This document shows positions 46,992 through 57,547 of a stretch of 64,000 bases of DNA, piece by piece (position 1 is the stretch's first letter; the number at the start of each line of letters is the position of its first letter). Origin of the DNA: Toxorhynchites rutilus septentrionalis (Eukaryota; Arthropoda; Insecta; Diptera; Culicidae); the NCBI RefSeq assembly GCF_029784135.1, contig NC_073745.1:103868125-103932124 (forward strand), written 5' to 3'. A program made the position numbers and the translations under genes. The notes beneath the pieces were generated by a model. That model was not told where the DNA came from, did not search any database, and worked only from the letters and a program-made list of their open reading frames with translations.

Positions 46992-49900
46992 TTTGAGTTT
47001 TGAATAGTGCCAAAAGTAAGTGTTTACCCTACTCTGATGGACAAGGCAGATGTTGTTCTCAATGCTTAATGAGCTCTCCTAAGGTTTCTGTTGAATCTCT
47101 CTCAGTTAATCGACGATCTGCATTTTTTTACAATTTCCTGTGTTGATGCATTTTTTGCACATCATTCACGTGGGTAGTTTTCAAGACATCCACGACCGCT
47201 TTTAAATTCAGTAACCCATCTATTTGTTCCTATTAAAAGTGAAGAGTTTTATTTTTACATTTTTCTATCCTTTATGTTACACCTTTCAAAAAAAACTTAA
47301 TTTTTTTCAACTACAAAAAACAATCTGATTCTGCTCAGAACTCATATATTCATTCCTTTACGAACATCCTGAACTAGGAAGATCTGAAAATTCTGCTTTT
47401 TTGCCAAATATGGGTGATATTTGATTGACTTTTTGACTTTGAAAAATACAGTACTGCTCTCCAAAAATAAACAACTAAAAAACGATGACGCAGGACTACG
47501 TTTCACAGGATGATATGGGGTAGAATGTAAATATCAAAATTGAATGTACGTAAGTTATATTTTTGTAAGGTAAACAATTGAATAATTGTATAATGTCAAG
47601 CATTATGTCAACACGCTCAAAACATGGGATTTGGATTGACCCAATTTGTATCCCTCAAATTGTACAATCTGAATACATAAATACCACTACGATAAAAATT
47701 GTAGATATCTACCGTGCATAACATTCTATTCAAGGGAAATGAGAAAAATTAAAAAAAAACGATTAAACCATGTGATATATACCGAGCATTTTTGTTTATA
47801 AATAAATGCTTTATTTGCCATCTAATTTTATATTATCGCTTTCAAAATAGTGCCTTTCTGAAGAAAAAAACACTTTGTTCAACAAACAATTCAGTCATCG
47901 AAAAACTTTTAATAGCTGTATTTAGGAATTGCCTTCAGTTCACGTAACGAATTCGTTTTAATGTATACTGTCAGTACTGTCAAAACGAATCCCACTAAGC
48001 GGTAATTTGAGTTTCGTAAAAAGGGAAAGGTTCACCCATGTCTCGTCACTAGTAATTATGCGTTGAATGAACGTGGTATCAGAATTTGATCATTCAAGCG
48101 TTCATGTGGCTGAACTTGATTACGAGGAAACCTTTGAATTGAACTCTACTCGTGAACATGAAACATGAACAAACTTAAATGACGATTTCCGAGCATCATT
48201 GCAGGTGGAACAAAATACAATCATCTCATTCACGATCCATGATCAGCGTCGTCCAGTTAGCGATCGGACAACGGTGACAGCTTGATGAAAAAGATAGGTA
48301 CCGTAAACCGGGCGTAAGTTGATTACTATTTTCAGAAAAATGTGAATATTTCCGAAATGTTTTGTTTAATCTACACCCAATTATTTTTGAAATCAGTACT
48401 GGCGACAAAGTCACAAAACGCTATGAAATGTTTTGTTAAAAAAATTCCTCAAACAATAGTTTGGAATTTTTTTAGCGGAAAATTTCAAATCATACCTTTG
48501 GGGTGAAATTGATCGTTATATTTTTTCATTATTTTCTGGTGTAAGATGCACGATAATGTATAGAAAACCACCGATTCCTTTGCCTTTGGTAATATAAATG
48601 ATAAATAAATGGTTTGAGGAAACAAATCTGAATATGTTTAGCGCCTATTAATATCGTTTTGATGTGTTGAAAATATGTTTCCTTGCCATGCTCAAAAATG
48701 GAAACAAAAATGCTGTTCAGAAAAAAGAAACTAACAAATGGTTATTGAACGTGTCATATAAAAAAGTTTTGAATTTAATTAATGCATAAAAATATATATT
48801 AGTTCAGTTCCTAGTATTAGTATTTTTACAATAAAAAAAAAATTTACAGGTGACAGAAATGAACAATTGTTAAAAGGGCAAAAGGATCCAAAGAAAAAAA
48901 TCAAATTCGCACTTTGCAAAGAAAAACGCACCAAATGTATGAATTGTAACAACATATACCCTAATCCTAGGTTAGAATCGGTTTTGTGGTGGCGCAGACG
49001 ACAACAACCGCAGCGGAACAACTTTTCAACCGAAGCTCTCACTGTTGGAAAACACCTTCTTCACATCCTGCTTCAAATGCACTGCATTTTGACGCCACTT
49101 TTAACCCAGAAACAATGCACGAATTCGGGAAAATTAAACGGAAAATTCTTTTTGGTCCTAAACGAGGAATGGTTCTATGTAGAGCAGCTCAAAATGGTTT
49201 ATTCGTTCTTGTTCTCGCGAAAACAATACAGAAGCTAATTCATATGTCGGAGTTTGTATCCTTATTGCTAATATACGTGATGTATCTCTTCTTCTAGACA
49301 TACAAGAGGTACCGTCATCCAGGGGTAAATTGATCACTGAAGTGAGATTAATCGAACGTACAAATGAAAACAAACTGAAAACAGGTTACGTTTATATAAA
49401 ACAGTTTTAACGTTGAGAACTGTTTTTAATGATTTGTATACCAATCGGATCGGAGATTTTGTAAGATTTGCTACACGATACAATGTCCTGCTCCGTAAAT
49501 GGTTAAAATTGATGAAAATTTTGGAAGCATTCCCATTTTTCCATACCTATCCATACTTATCCGTGAATGGACACTGTGGAGAGAGGACATATTGAAATTT
49601 AAGCTCGTCCCGATAATAACTGTTTGATACGCGATGCGATTGTGTTTGCAATTTGATGAAATGATACAAAGGGGTGGTTTTCATACAGCCTGAGTGGAGT
49701 GCACTTGCGCATTTTTGCATCACATGCACACATTGTTGTTGTTTTTATTCGTTGCCAAATGTAGATTGAAATGGTTACCATTGATCGGTTTCAATGTTTT
49801 TTTTATAACGAATATGGATCAGTACATCGTCAGCTTGTGTATTGTTATGAGGAGGGAAAGAATAAATCATGAATCAATCAGATCCAGCTGATGAGTACTT

Positions 49901-50336
49901 GAAAACCTCGAAAACCATTCTAAGATTATCAGCCCTATTCTGTATTCCGACGGATTTCCATTTCGTTCGAAACCGTTGTTACGTTCGAGTTATAATTTTG
50001 CATTCTCTATTTCGAACGTTTTGCCCGTTGAATGTCCGAAGAGAAACAGATCGAACGAAATGGAAAAACAACTCGAACGGAATGCAGAATGGAATCTTAT
50101 CAAGTCGTTCGAAATATTTCGAATCGATCGAAATACAGAATAGGGATGAGTATCCGAGTCGATAACCGAGCGTAATTTCGTTGCCTTACGTCAACAATGC
50201 GGTCGAACCCTGGACGAAATTCTTCTTTTTTTTTAAATAAAAAATCAATAATTCAGAAAAATGTATATTTTTTCGTTTTTAAGATCTTTATTCCAAAAAG
50301 TGTAGGTTTTTAAATCCATGAACGATTTTAGAGCTT
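46992..50336. repeat. Mosaic of dispersed repeats, no gene
   Basis: Recognisable shared blocks: GATGACGCAGGACTACG at 47484-47500; GTTAGCGATCGGACAA near 48255 (compare 58137); CGCCACTTTTAACCCAGAAACA near 49091 (compare 11818); GTTCTCGCGAAAACAATACA near 49210 (compare 58449); and CATCACATGCACACATTGTTGTTG with AAATGTAGATTGAAATGGTTACC at 49718-49780 (compare 13260-13320). TACCGTAAACCGGGCGTAAG near 48299 and TACCGTCATCCAGGGGTAAA near 49307 are related direct repeats. Confidence 0.55.
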
Positions 50337-50457
50337 TTCATAGTCAATTAAATTAACTTTCTAAAAAAAAAACATAGGAATTACATATCAAATGTCTTTC
50401 ATAGTCAATTAAATTAACTTTCTAAAAAAAACATAGGAATTACATATCAAATGTCTG
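50337..50457. repeat. 61-bp tandem duplication
   Basis: TTTCATAGTCAATTAAATTA...ACATATCAAATGTCT is repeated back to back, starting near 50337 and 50398. The copies differ mainly in the length of an internal A-run. Confidence 0.93.
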
Positions 50458-50621
50458 CTTTATGACTAAAAAAAATTAAATATTTTATGGTTTTTGTAAC
50501 GTCTGGACCTAATTTCAGCTGTTTATACTTTTTTTTTGAAAGCTAAAACTTTTTGTGCAATAAAATATGTCTTTCAAAAGCAAAATATTTCCAATTTATT
50601 TTTTCTCTTGGTGATTCTGAT

Positions 50622-50881
50622 CTTCTTGAATGGCGTTAACGTTTCCTGTGGAAATTTTGCCGTATGCATTAAATAGCGTCATTTATTAATACTTATTTGA
50701 GATTTCTGAGGCTAAATAACACGCCTTAAATGTATTCCGAGGGGCAAGCTCTAGAATACGCGTGACCACAGTGCAAGTCGGGGTAAATTTCTCCGGATAG
50801 AAATCCCCCGGCCAGAACGGGAATCGAACCCGAACACCCGGCACGACAATGTGAGACGCTAACCACTCGGCCACGGGTGCA
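50622..50881 (-). mobile_element. Full-length tRNA-derived SINE, 260 bp, with 15-bp TSD
   Basis: On the minus strand it starts with a tRNA-like head: GTGGCCGAGTGGTTAGCGT as A box and GTTCGGGTTCGATTCCCG as B box. The same body as the 42.7 kb copy follows, ending AACGCCATTCAAGAAG. CTTGGTGATTCTGAT is present exactly on both sides (50607-50621 and 50882-50896), a 15-bp target-site duplication. The perfect duplication suggests a relatively recent insertion. Confidence 0.93.
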
Positions 50882-50896
50882 CTTGGTGATTCTGAT

Positions 50897-51654
50897 ATAT
50901 TCGGCAAAGTCGACCAAAAAGCAGATTTTTCGAACCACCCTAATTGTGATGCACTCTAAGAGCGAAATGTAAAAAGGAAAAGAAATAAATATATCCAATA
51001 TACCAAAACCAGTTTTTTGTAGATATTTTTGTCATTTAATGGCTGTATATGAATTAGCTGGCAGATTTACATGAACTTCACACATATACAATTTGGAGAT
51101 CCGGTGAACTTTGTCCCGACCAAAATTGTTTTCTTAAAGTTTTCTCCCGAAATTGTTTTTTTTTGTACATTTGTGATCGATAACAGACGACGCTTCTCTA
51201 ATTCCAAATAGTCAATGTATGACCGCTTTTCGAATTCAATTGAATTCAACCACGAGAAACTACCTTTAATGTTGGATTTAATCCATTTCTCTCAACACCA
51301 CACGCACTGCATGACGTCGTCATTCGAAAGCAACCATTGAGCATTTCCCAAGGAATGTCTTGTTTCTGATAAGTGACCGTAAAACAAAGAGACCAAGAGT
51401 TTTGGTTCTTGAGTCAATGGTAGTTTGACTTTGCACCTGCACAACACAATTCTGATGTTTCCTAATGAATCTTTTGCGTATTACAATAAAACCATATAAG
51501 ATTTTTGGGTCCAAACAACTCAGAAACAGTTCGGTCTAGTGCATTCATTATGAAATGAATCAATTAGCTCTCTATCAGAACAGCAGATCGGAAAGCAGCA
51601 GAAAGCAGAAAAAAATGTTGAGATTTGAATGAAAATTATTTACTATAACCTACA
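50897..51654. other. Unassigned sequence
   Basis: No gene seen. AT-rich. Confidence 0.4.
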
Positions 51655-51656
51655 TA

Positions 51657-52939
51657 AAGGGTGTGTCACATCAAATTGCATCACGGAAAAAACGCTGTAG
51701 AAATTTAATTTTTAGGAATTATATCTTCAGCTTTCGCTTATAATCAGATAAGAGTGTATAGATCACGTTGGCCATGCTTCACTGTAAATTTGGAAAAATG
51801 TCGTCGAACGAAAAAGAGCGTCGTGAATTAATCCTGTGCACTCATTTCGAGAATCCGAAGTTGTCACATCGGGACATCGGTATGATGCTGGGAATCGTCC
51901 AATCCACGGTCAGCAGAGTACTAAAACGATACTTCGAGAACCTAACCATCGACCGGAAGGTGAAGAACGGCAAAAATGGATGCTCCGTCAGTGAAAAAGA
52001 TCACAAGCGCGTAGTTAAGCAGTTTAGACGTGATCCGAGAAGTTCGGTCCGAGATGTCGCCAATAAGCTGAATTTGTCAAGTTCATTCGTCCAGCGGACC
52101 AAGCAGCGGGAGGGCCCTGGGTACATACAAGGTTCAGAAGGCTCCTAACCGCGACGAAAGGCAAAACATGGTGGGGAAGACGCGAGCCCGGAAGCGGTAC
52201 ACCGAAATGCTGACGAAGCCGCATTGCCTGGTAATGGACGACGAAACCTACGTCAAAGCGGACTTTCGTCAGCTGCCGGGCCTGTTGTTCTTCTCCGCAG
52301 AGGACAAATTCAGCGTTCCGGAGGAGATTCGCAAGCAGATACTATCCAAGTTTGCCAAAAAGTACATGGTGTGGCAAGTGATCTGCTCTTGCGGAAAGCG
52401 GAGCGCCCCCTTCGTGATGACCGGCACGGTAAACGGGCAGGTTTACCTTAAGGAGTGCCTACAGAAGTGCTTACTACCACTATTGAAGCAGCACGAGGGC
52501 CCGACCATCTTCTGGCCGGATCTCGCTTCGTGCCATTATTCAAAGGACGTGTTGGAGTGGTACGAAGCCAACGGGGTCACCTTCGTGCCAAATGAACCCG
52601 CCCAACGCGCCGGAGCCTCGCCCAATAGAGAAATATTGGGCGATTATGAAGCAGGCCCTCCGGAAGAACCCAAAAGTTGTCAAATCGGAGGCGGACTTCA
52701 AGAGAAAATGGATTTCTGTTCAAAAAAAACTACAACCTGACGTTGTACAGAACCTTATGGACGGGGTAAATAGGAAGGTGCGAGCATACGGGCTTGGGCT
52801 CGAAGTATGAATAAAAAGAAAATGCCAAAAGTTGTTTAATAGTTTTTATTTTGCTGTCTAAAATTTTCAAAAGGATCGGTCTACTGGGCGAATTTCTACA
52901 GCGTTTTTTCCGTGATGCAATTTGATGTGACACACCCTT
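51657..52939 (+). mobile_element. ITmD37E: DD37E Tc1/mariner transposon copy 2, 1283 bp, defective
   Basis: The inverted ends begin AAGGGTGTGTCACATCAAAT, as in the 28.5 kb copy. TA is present on both sides (51655-51656 and 52940-52941). The transposase is on the plus strand. It is close to copy 1 in sequence, with different inactivating lesions. Confidence 0.92.
51798..52810 (+). pseudogene. DD37E transposase pseudogene (copy 2)
   Basis: The ATG at 51798 begins MSSNEKERRELILCTHFENP, with the N-terminal helix-turn-helix intact (SHRDIGMMLGIVQSTVSRVL). A 1-bp gain near 52115 (GGGCCCTGGG against GGGCCTGCG in copy 1) shifts the frame and gives a stop at 52148. The frame continues elsewhere with LVMDDETYVKADF and FWPDLASCHYSKDVL. 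A 5-bp loss near 52590 shifts it again. The last frame has NPPNAPEPRPIEKYW with the catalytic glutamate (codon 52628-52630) intact, and runs to the natural C-terminus ...RAYGLGLEV and a stop at 52810. All catalytic residues survive but in three frames. Confidence 0.93.
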
Positions 52940-52944
52940 TATTT

Positions 52945-55900
52945 TCTATTGGAAAGTTTATTTTCATTCATAATTTTTATTTGAGAGTGATCTTAATCCA
53001 CCTGAAAATCCATTATCATTTTCGCCTCACAATAACGGAACGCGAAGCTCAATGCCGTCTACGCGAATTCCGATTGGGCAAGCTTTTCGCTGCAGAACAT
53101 AAGGGTCAACAAAGTGGTTTGACATTTACCACAGGTGTGCCAGTGTGTTTTTGCATCGTACACAATTTACTCTCATCAGAATTTGTAACAATTTTGTGGA
53201 TTTTGTTAATTTACACGAACTGGATTTGCTGCCTTTGTTTTCTTGCAAAATCGCACTACACAAATAAAACAAAAAAATTAGCATACTTATACAAAATTGC
53301 TAACCACATTTTTTTTTCGAATTTTACTATCTTCCTTCAATGTTTTCAATTCATTCTATCTTTTTTATTTGAGTGGAGACGGACATAACGAAATAAAGAC
53401 AGCTCAAATATGACGACCCCTTATCTTGTGATAATGAGTTATACGTACGAACCGATTCTTGGTTTCATATTATAAGATAAAAGATGAATGGTACGACAGA
53501 ACTTATTATATAATCTAATATAATTGCAGTATTTTTAACACCTGCGAGTATCAAACTTAATATCAACTGCCCCAACAGTACCTTGTGTAAATCCAATCGA
53601 ACTATTTCGCAAGTTTGTTCTCCCACATGCCGCGCAAAGCTGCTAACATTGACAGCCTCGTCGACTCTAAATTGAGACATTTTCACATGCTTCTGCGTGA
53701 ATTGCCTCTCATGATATCATCGACACCTGCACCGACGTCTTGTCAACCGAAACGATTGCAAAACTGTGTCAAACCAATCGAGCAGCACACCTCGCAGCAC
53801 CATGTTTCCATGTCTAACGGCCGTTAATCAAACATAACGCCACAACTCGCTGTCCTCACAAAAACACATCCCATTGAAAGTAGGAAAAAAAATACAATAA
53901 GATAAAAAAGATTAGCCTAGCCGGACTATGACCACCAGTTTCTGAGCATAACGAAACGAATGAGGAGCGAATAGTGCAGAGTGAAGAAAAAAAAAAGTTG
54001 GAAGTCGTTTGAAGGTCCGATCGTCACCACCTAAATCAACCGCGGCGAATCGCGTCTTGTAATTGTCAAGGTTTCTTCGGCAATTAATCTTCTACCCTCC
54101 TATGCCGTCGTCGGTTATAAATATATGCACAGAAAAGAGTCGGATTGCCCTTCATCAAGCCAAAGTTTTCTCTCTAGCTGTAACAGTAACAGCTAAGAAC
54201 AACCCAACGGTATTCGCAACGTGTGGTCAGGACTACTAGTTGGGTGACAGCATATTACGGTGTGCTGTTAATTGCATGATAAATGAGCGGTTTTCCAATT
54301 TAAATTGCAATTAGAGAAGTGTTCGTTGTACGCTTCGTTGCTGGCCTTCCGTCATTCCTAAGCTCCCAACCAAGAGAGGGGTAGTTGTGTGTTGGAGTCA
54401 CTCCCCACCACCAAAGGACCCCGATCGGCTCGTGTGGTGACAAAGGCGCGGGGACCTGGTAATGGTTACGGCAGTTGCATGGACTCACAGCGCAATGAAT
54501 AGTTTAACATTAACAACAGAAATCAATTTGCACTCTTCACACACTCTCCAAGCGAGCCCCTGGCAATTTGTAGACATTTGACTTTTCAAGTACCTTCCCA
54601 AAGGGGAAACCAGAGTGGAAGCGTTTGAATTATGACATTATGCACCACGGACGTGACTAGTCATTGTAAACAAATAGGGATCTACAAAACACCGTGTCGT
54701 GACGCCGTGATGTTTCTACTGCTGCTGTCCAAACTGGGCTAACTACGAACGTAACAACCGTGATGCGTGATATTCCTTAAATTCTATGAAACCTGATTCT
54801 AATGTGTGTGATGATGACACATGAGACATTAGCCTAATTCTGCTCTGGGTGAAAGAGTACGCCCGGAAATGATTCATGAGAAAAAACTCGCATTCGGCGA
54901 ATTAGAAATTGTATTGCAGTTAGTAAGAGATTCTTTTATTGGCGCGTCGAAATGTGTATTACGTTATTTCCGGTCGGTACTTTTGGCTCAAGAAAAATAT
55001 TCGCACTCTGTTCTTCTTTAGCCGAATTTCTGATTTTTTGTCATCGTTGACTAGGCTCACGTGCGGTCAAAATACATTGCACATCTGTTTTTGTACAGAA
55101 ATTGGTTAAAAATTATTAAAATAACTAGCATTAATTCTGAAATGGATTCTATGTTTAATTTATTATGATGCGTATTTCCACTGTATTTCTGCGATATGGT
55201 CCCTGTGACTTCTTTCTAAAATTGAATTCGTTAAAATTCATAAGGAAGCTATTATTCTAGGGATAACCATTTTTCCATAAATTTGTTTTTGTTTTTTTTT
55301 TGTGAATTACAGTTCCACCAACTGCTCGGTTAATTCGAAACATTGGATACGATCATTCAGTTAGGTCCAACCGAGTGTTGGACGGAATACGTTTGCCTGG
55401 TGCATTACGTTTGTCCGGTTGAATTCCGCTTTGAAATATATCTTTCATATATTTCCAAAACCGACTCCGATTGCGTCACCTCGACAGCTAAAAAACTTTT
55501 CGTGATTTAACAGCATTCATCCATCCAGCTAGCGTCCGAACTGCATCGAGGTTCTCCAAATGGCCTTTCTCAAGACCGAGAGGTTCAGTTTTCCAAATTG
55601 GCCATTTTCTAGGCCAGAGGCAAATGAACTAAGAAATTTGAAAGCTTCCATAATTTAAACCATGATTGTTCTCGCTAGAACAAGAATAAATCATGAATCA
55701 CCTTTCTTCAACTGGTCCTTCATTCTAGAATTTCTACCATGTTTATTTTAATTGATTATACTTTCGTAGTCCTACGTTTATAATGTGGTCATCTCTTGGA
55801 CGCTACCCTCCTTCATTTATCTTTTGTGTCCCGCGACACCATTACTAGCACGTGTTTGTAGCTCATCTGAAAAAAAGGGTGCAAAAGCTTCACTCGACGC

Positions 55901-56326
55901 CACTGATGTAACTTTTAGTATTATGTAATCATTTTTTTTTTACTATCAATCCCTGGTCGCTGTAATTGAAAATATTCGCTCGATTAACCGAATACTGAAA
56001 GACAACTATTTGAATAATTGGATTATTTTCAAATGTCCAAACCATTATTGCATAATCGATTGAATGAAAAAAAAAATAAACATCTCTAGCCGAATGAGAC
56101 TGTGTAATAAAAATCGATAATTACTTTTTTTCTACTCTCACCTGCTCAAGTTGCAAAACTTTCGTTTTCCCCAGTGTCAAAAATAATGATCAAATATCAA
56201 AAAGTTGGAGGGTTGCGTTCGAGATACGATCGGATGTTAGACATAGGATTGCATTGGCTATTTCTAGCATGTTGATTTAGGAAGTTTTTATAGTCGTTAA
56301 CTTTATCTCGAGGATTTCAGAGAGGT
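52945..56326. other. Unassigned; GC-balanced island 53600-54800
   Basis: No gene recognised. Frames 52912-53388 and 53615-53827 have no domain. The parts near 55370-55445 and 55540-55690 share blocks with 36170-36215 and 58130-58280 (for example CCAGCTAGCG, GGCCGA.TGGTT, AATGAACT.AGAAA). A CGTAGTCCTACGTT motif is at 55764-55777. Confidence 0.45.
54112..54160 (+). promoter_or_regulatory. Weak candidate core promoter (TATA box)
   Basis: TTATAAATATATGC at about 54115 lies in a GC-balanced, non-repetitive stretch, with CCCTTCATCAAG about 30-40 bp downstream as a possible initiator. No open reading frame of note follows, so this could be chance. Confidence 0.2.
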
Positions 56327-56399
56327 CATTTGGAAAGCTTTGAGTAAGTTGTTAACTGGAGATTTCCGTTTAGATGACGCTTGACATTTTACGATAATT

Positions 56400-57117
56400 C
56401 AATATTTATTTATTTGTTAATTCATCAACGGGTCTTAAGGCCCTAATGATGTAGCTTACTTCTAAATACGAATACTGCATTACATAAAAGTCGTCACATA
56501 GTCATAACATAAACCAATTATCACATGGCAATTTGATTATTAAAAAAAGAACTAAATCTTCGACGAAGAAGCATTCGGGATAGATTAAAGTCGAACAGCC
56601 TGGCTACTCTGTTAAAGAGTCGTTGCAAACCACTGAATCCACCGAACATGCTATAATTCGTGCGTAGTACAGGCAATCGTAACATCGAATTATTTCGGAG
56701 AGCTCGAGGTCGAACATTGCAAAGCATCAGCGATCAGCAAAGCTCTTGCTGTCTCTCTACGAACCGACAAAGATTCCAAGTTGATCAGCTGACAACGACT
56801 CTTGTAGCTCGGTAATCGGAAGGGGTCTGTCCATGGCAATCTACGAAGTGCATATCGCACGAACCGTCTTTGAACTGATTCCACTCTTCCGACACCGTTG
56901 TTGTAATGAAGAGTCCAATCTGCTGAACCATACTCTAAAATGGAACGAGTTAGAGAGCAGTAGAGGGCTTTAAGGCAGTAGATATCCGTGAAGTTTTTAG
57001 CATTCCTGAAAATGAACCCCAGAGTTCTGGACGCTTTGTTAACCATGAACGAGATGTGCTGTTTAAATGAGAGTTGCGTGTCCAAAATAACTCCCAGATC
57101 CTTGACTTCGCTAACGT
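56400..57117 (-). mobile_element. 5'-truncated non-LTR retrotransposon (Jockey/LOA-like)
   Basis: The minus-strand element ends with a short 3' untranslated region carrying CATTAGGGCCTTAAGACCCG and an AAATAAATAAATA tail at about 56410-56400. The 5' side breaks off within the reverse-transcriptase ORF near 57117. Flanking DNA is continuous with unit 2 of the surrounding duplication, which shows an empty site. About 45 bp of target seems lost. A possible AATATTT microhomology is present at the two junctions. Confidence 0.8.
56521..57110 (-). pseudogene. Non-LTR reverse transcriptase C-terminal fragment
   Basis: Minus-strand frames encode the thumb and C-terminal part of a non-LTR ORF2. The recognisable pieces are LSFKQHISFMVNKASRTLGF, YCLKALYCSLTRSILEYGSA, VESVQRRFVRYALRRLPW and RSRCQLINLES-type sequence, followed after a frameshift near 56700 by NVRPRALRNNSMLRLP and FDFNLSRMLLRRRF up to a stop at 56521. 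These blocks are characteristic of Jockey/LOA-type elements. The catalytic YADD region lies upstream and is absent because of 5' truncation. Confidence 0.85.
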
Positions 57118-57547
57118 TGAAATATTTCCAATCAATTGATGAAAATTTATCTGCGATTTGTTATGAAATGATCGAGTTATAAGCGTACAAAATTTTTCAT
57201 TATTTCTTACATGTTCAGTGTTTTGATTTTCATTTTACCCATATTTTTCTGTTAGATGTAGCCCTACGTCAAAGAACATTTGGAAAGCTTTGAGTAAGTC
57301 GTTTACTCAGTTGTTTACAGTTCTTTACATTTTACGATTATTCAACAGTTTATTGAAAAAAAAATTTCTTTTTTGTGATGGATGCGTTGAAATATTTCCA
57401 ATCAATTGATGAAAATTTATCTGCGATTTGTTATGAAATGATCGAATTATAAGCGTTCAAAATTTTTCATTATTACTACATGTTCAGTGTTTTGATTTTC
57501 AGTTTACCCATATTTTTTCTGTTAGATGTAGTCCTACGTCAAAGAAC

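Larger units (their letters stand above)
56327..57547. repeat. Tandem duplication of an approximately 270-bp repeat, first unit split by a non-LTR insertion
   Basis: Unit 1 starts CATTTGGAAAGCTTTGAGTAAG at 56327, and unit 2 starts identically at 57277. Both continue through CATTTTACGAT.ATTCAA and GTTGAAATATTTCCAATCAATTG and end GTTAGATGTAG(T/C)CCTACGTCAAAGAAC (57252-57276 and 57522-57547). The only large difference is the reverse-transcriptase fragment inside unit 1, so duplication came before insertion, or unit 2 was copied from an empty version. Confidence 0.88.

Noticed and set aside
48299..49330. TACCGTAAACCGGGCGTAAG / TACCGTCATCCAGGGGTAAA as transposon termini
   Set aside because: The two blocks are in direct rather than inverted orientation and no target duplication was found, so no element was delimited.
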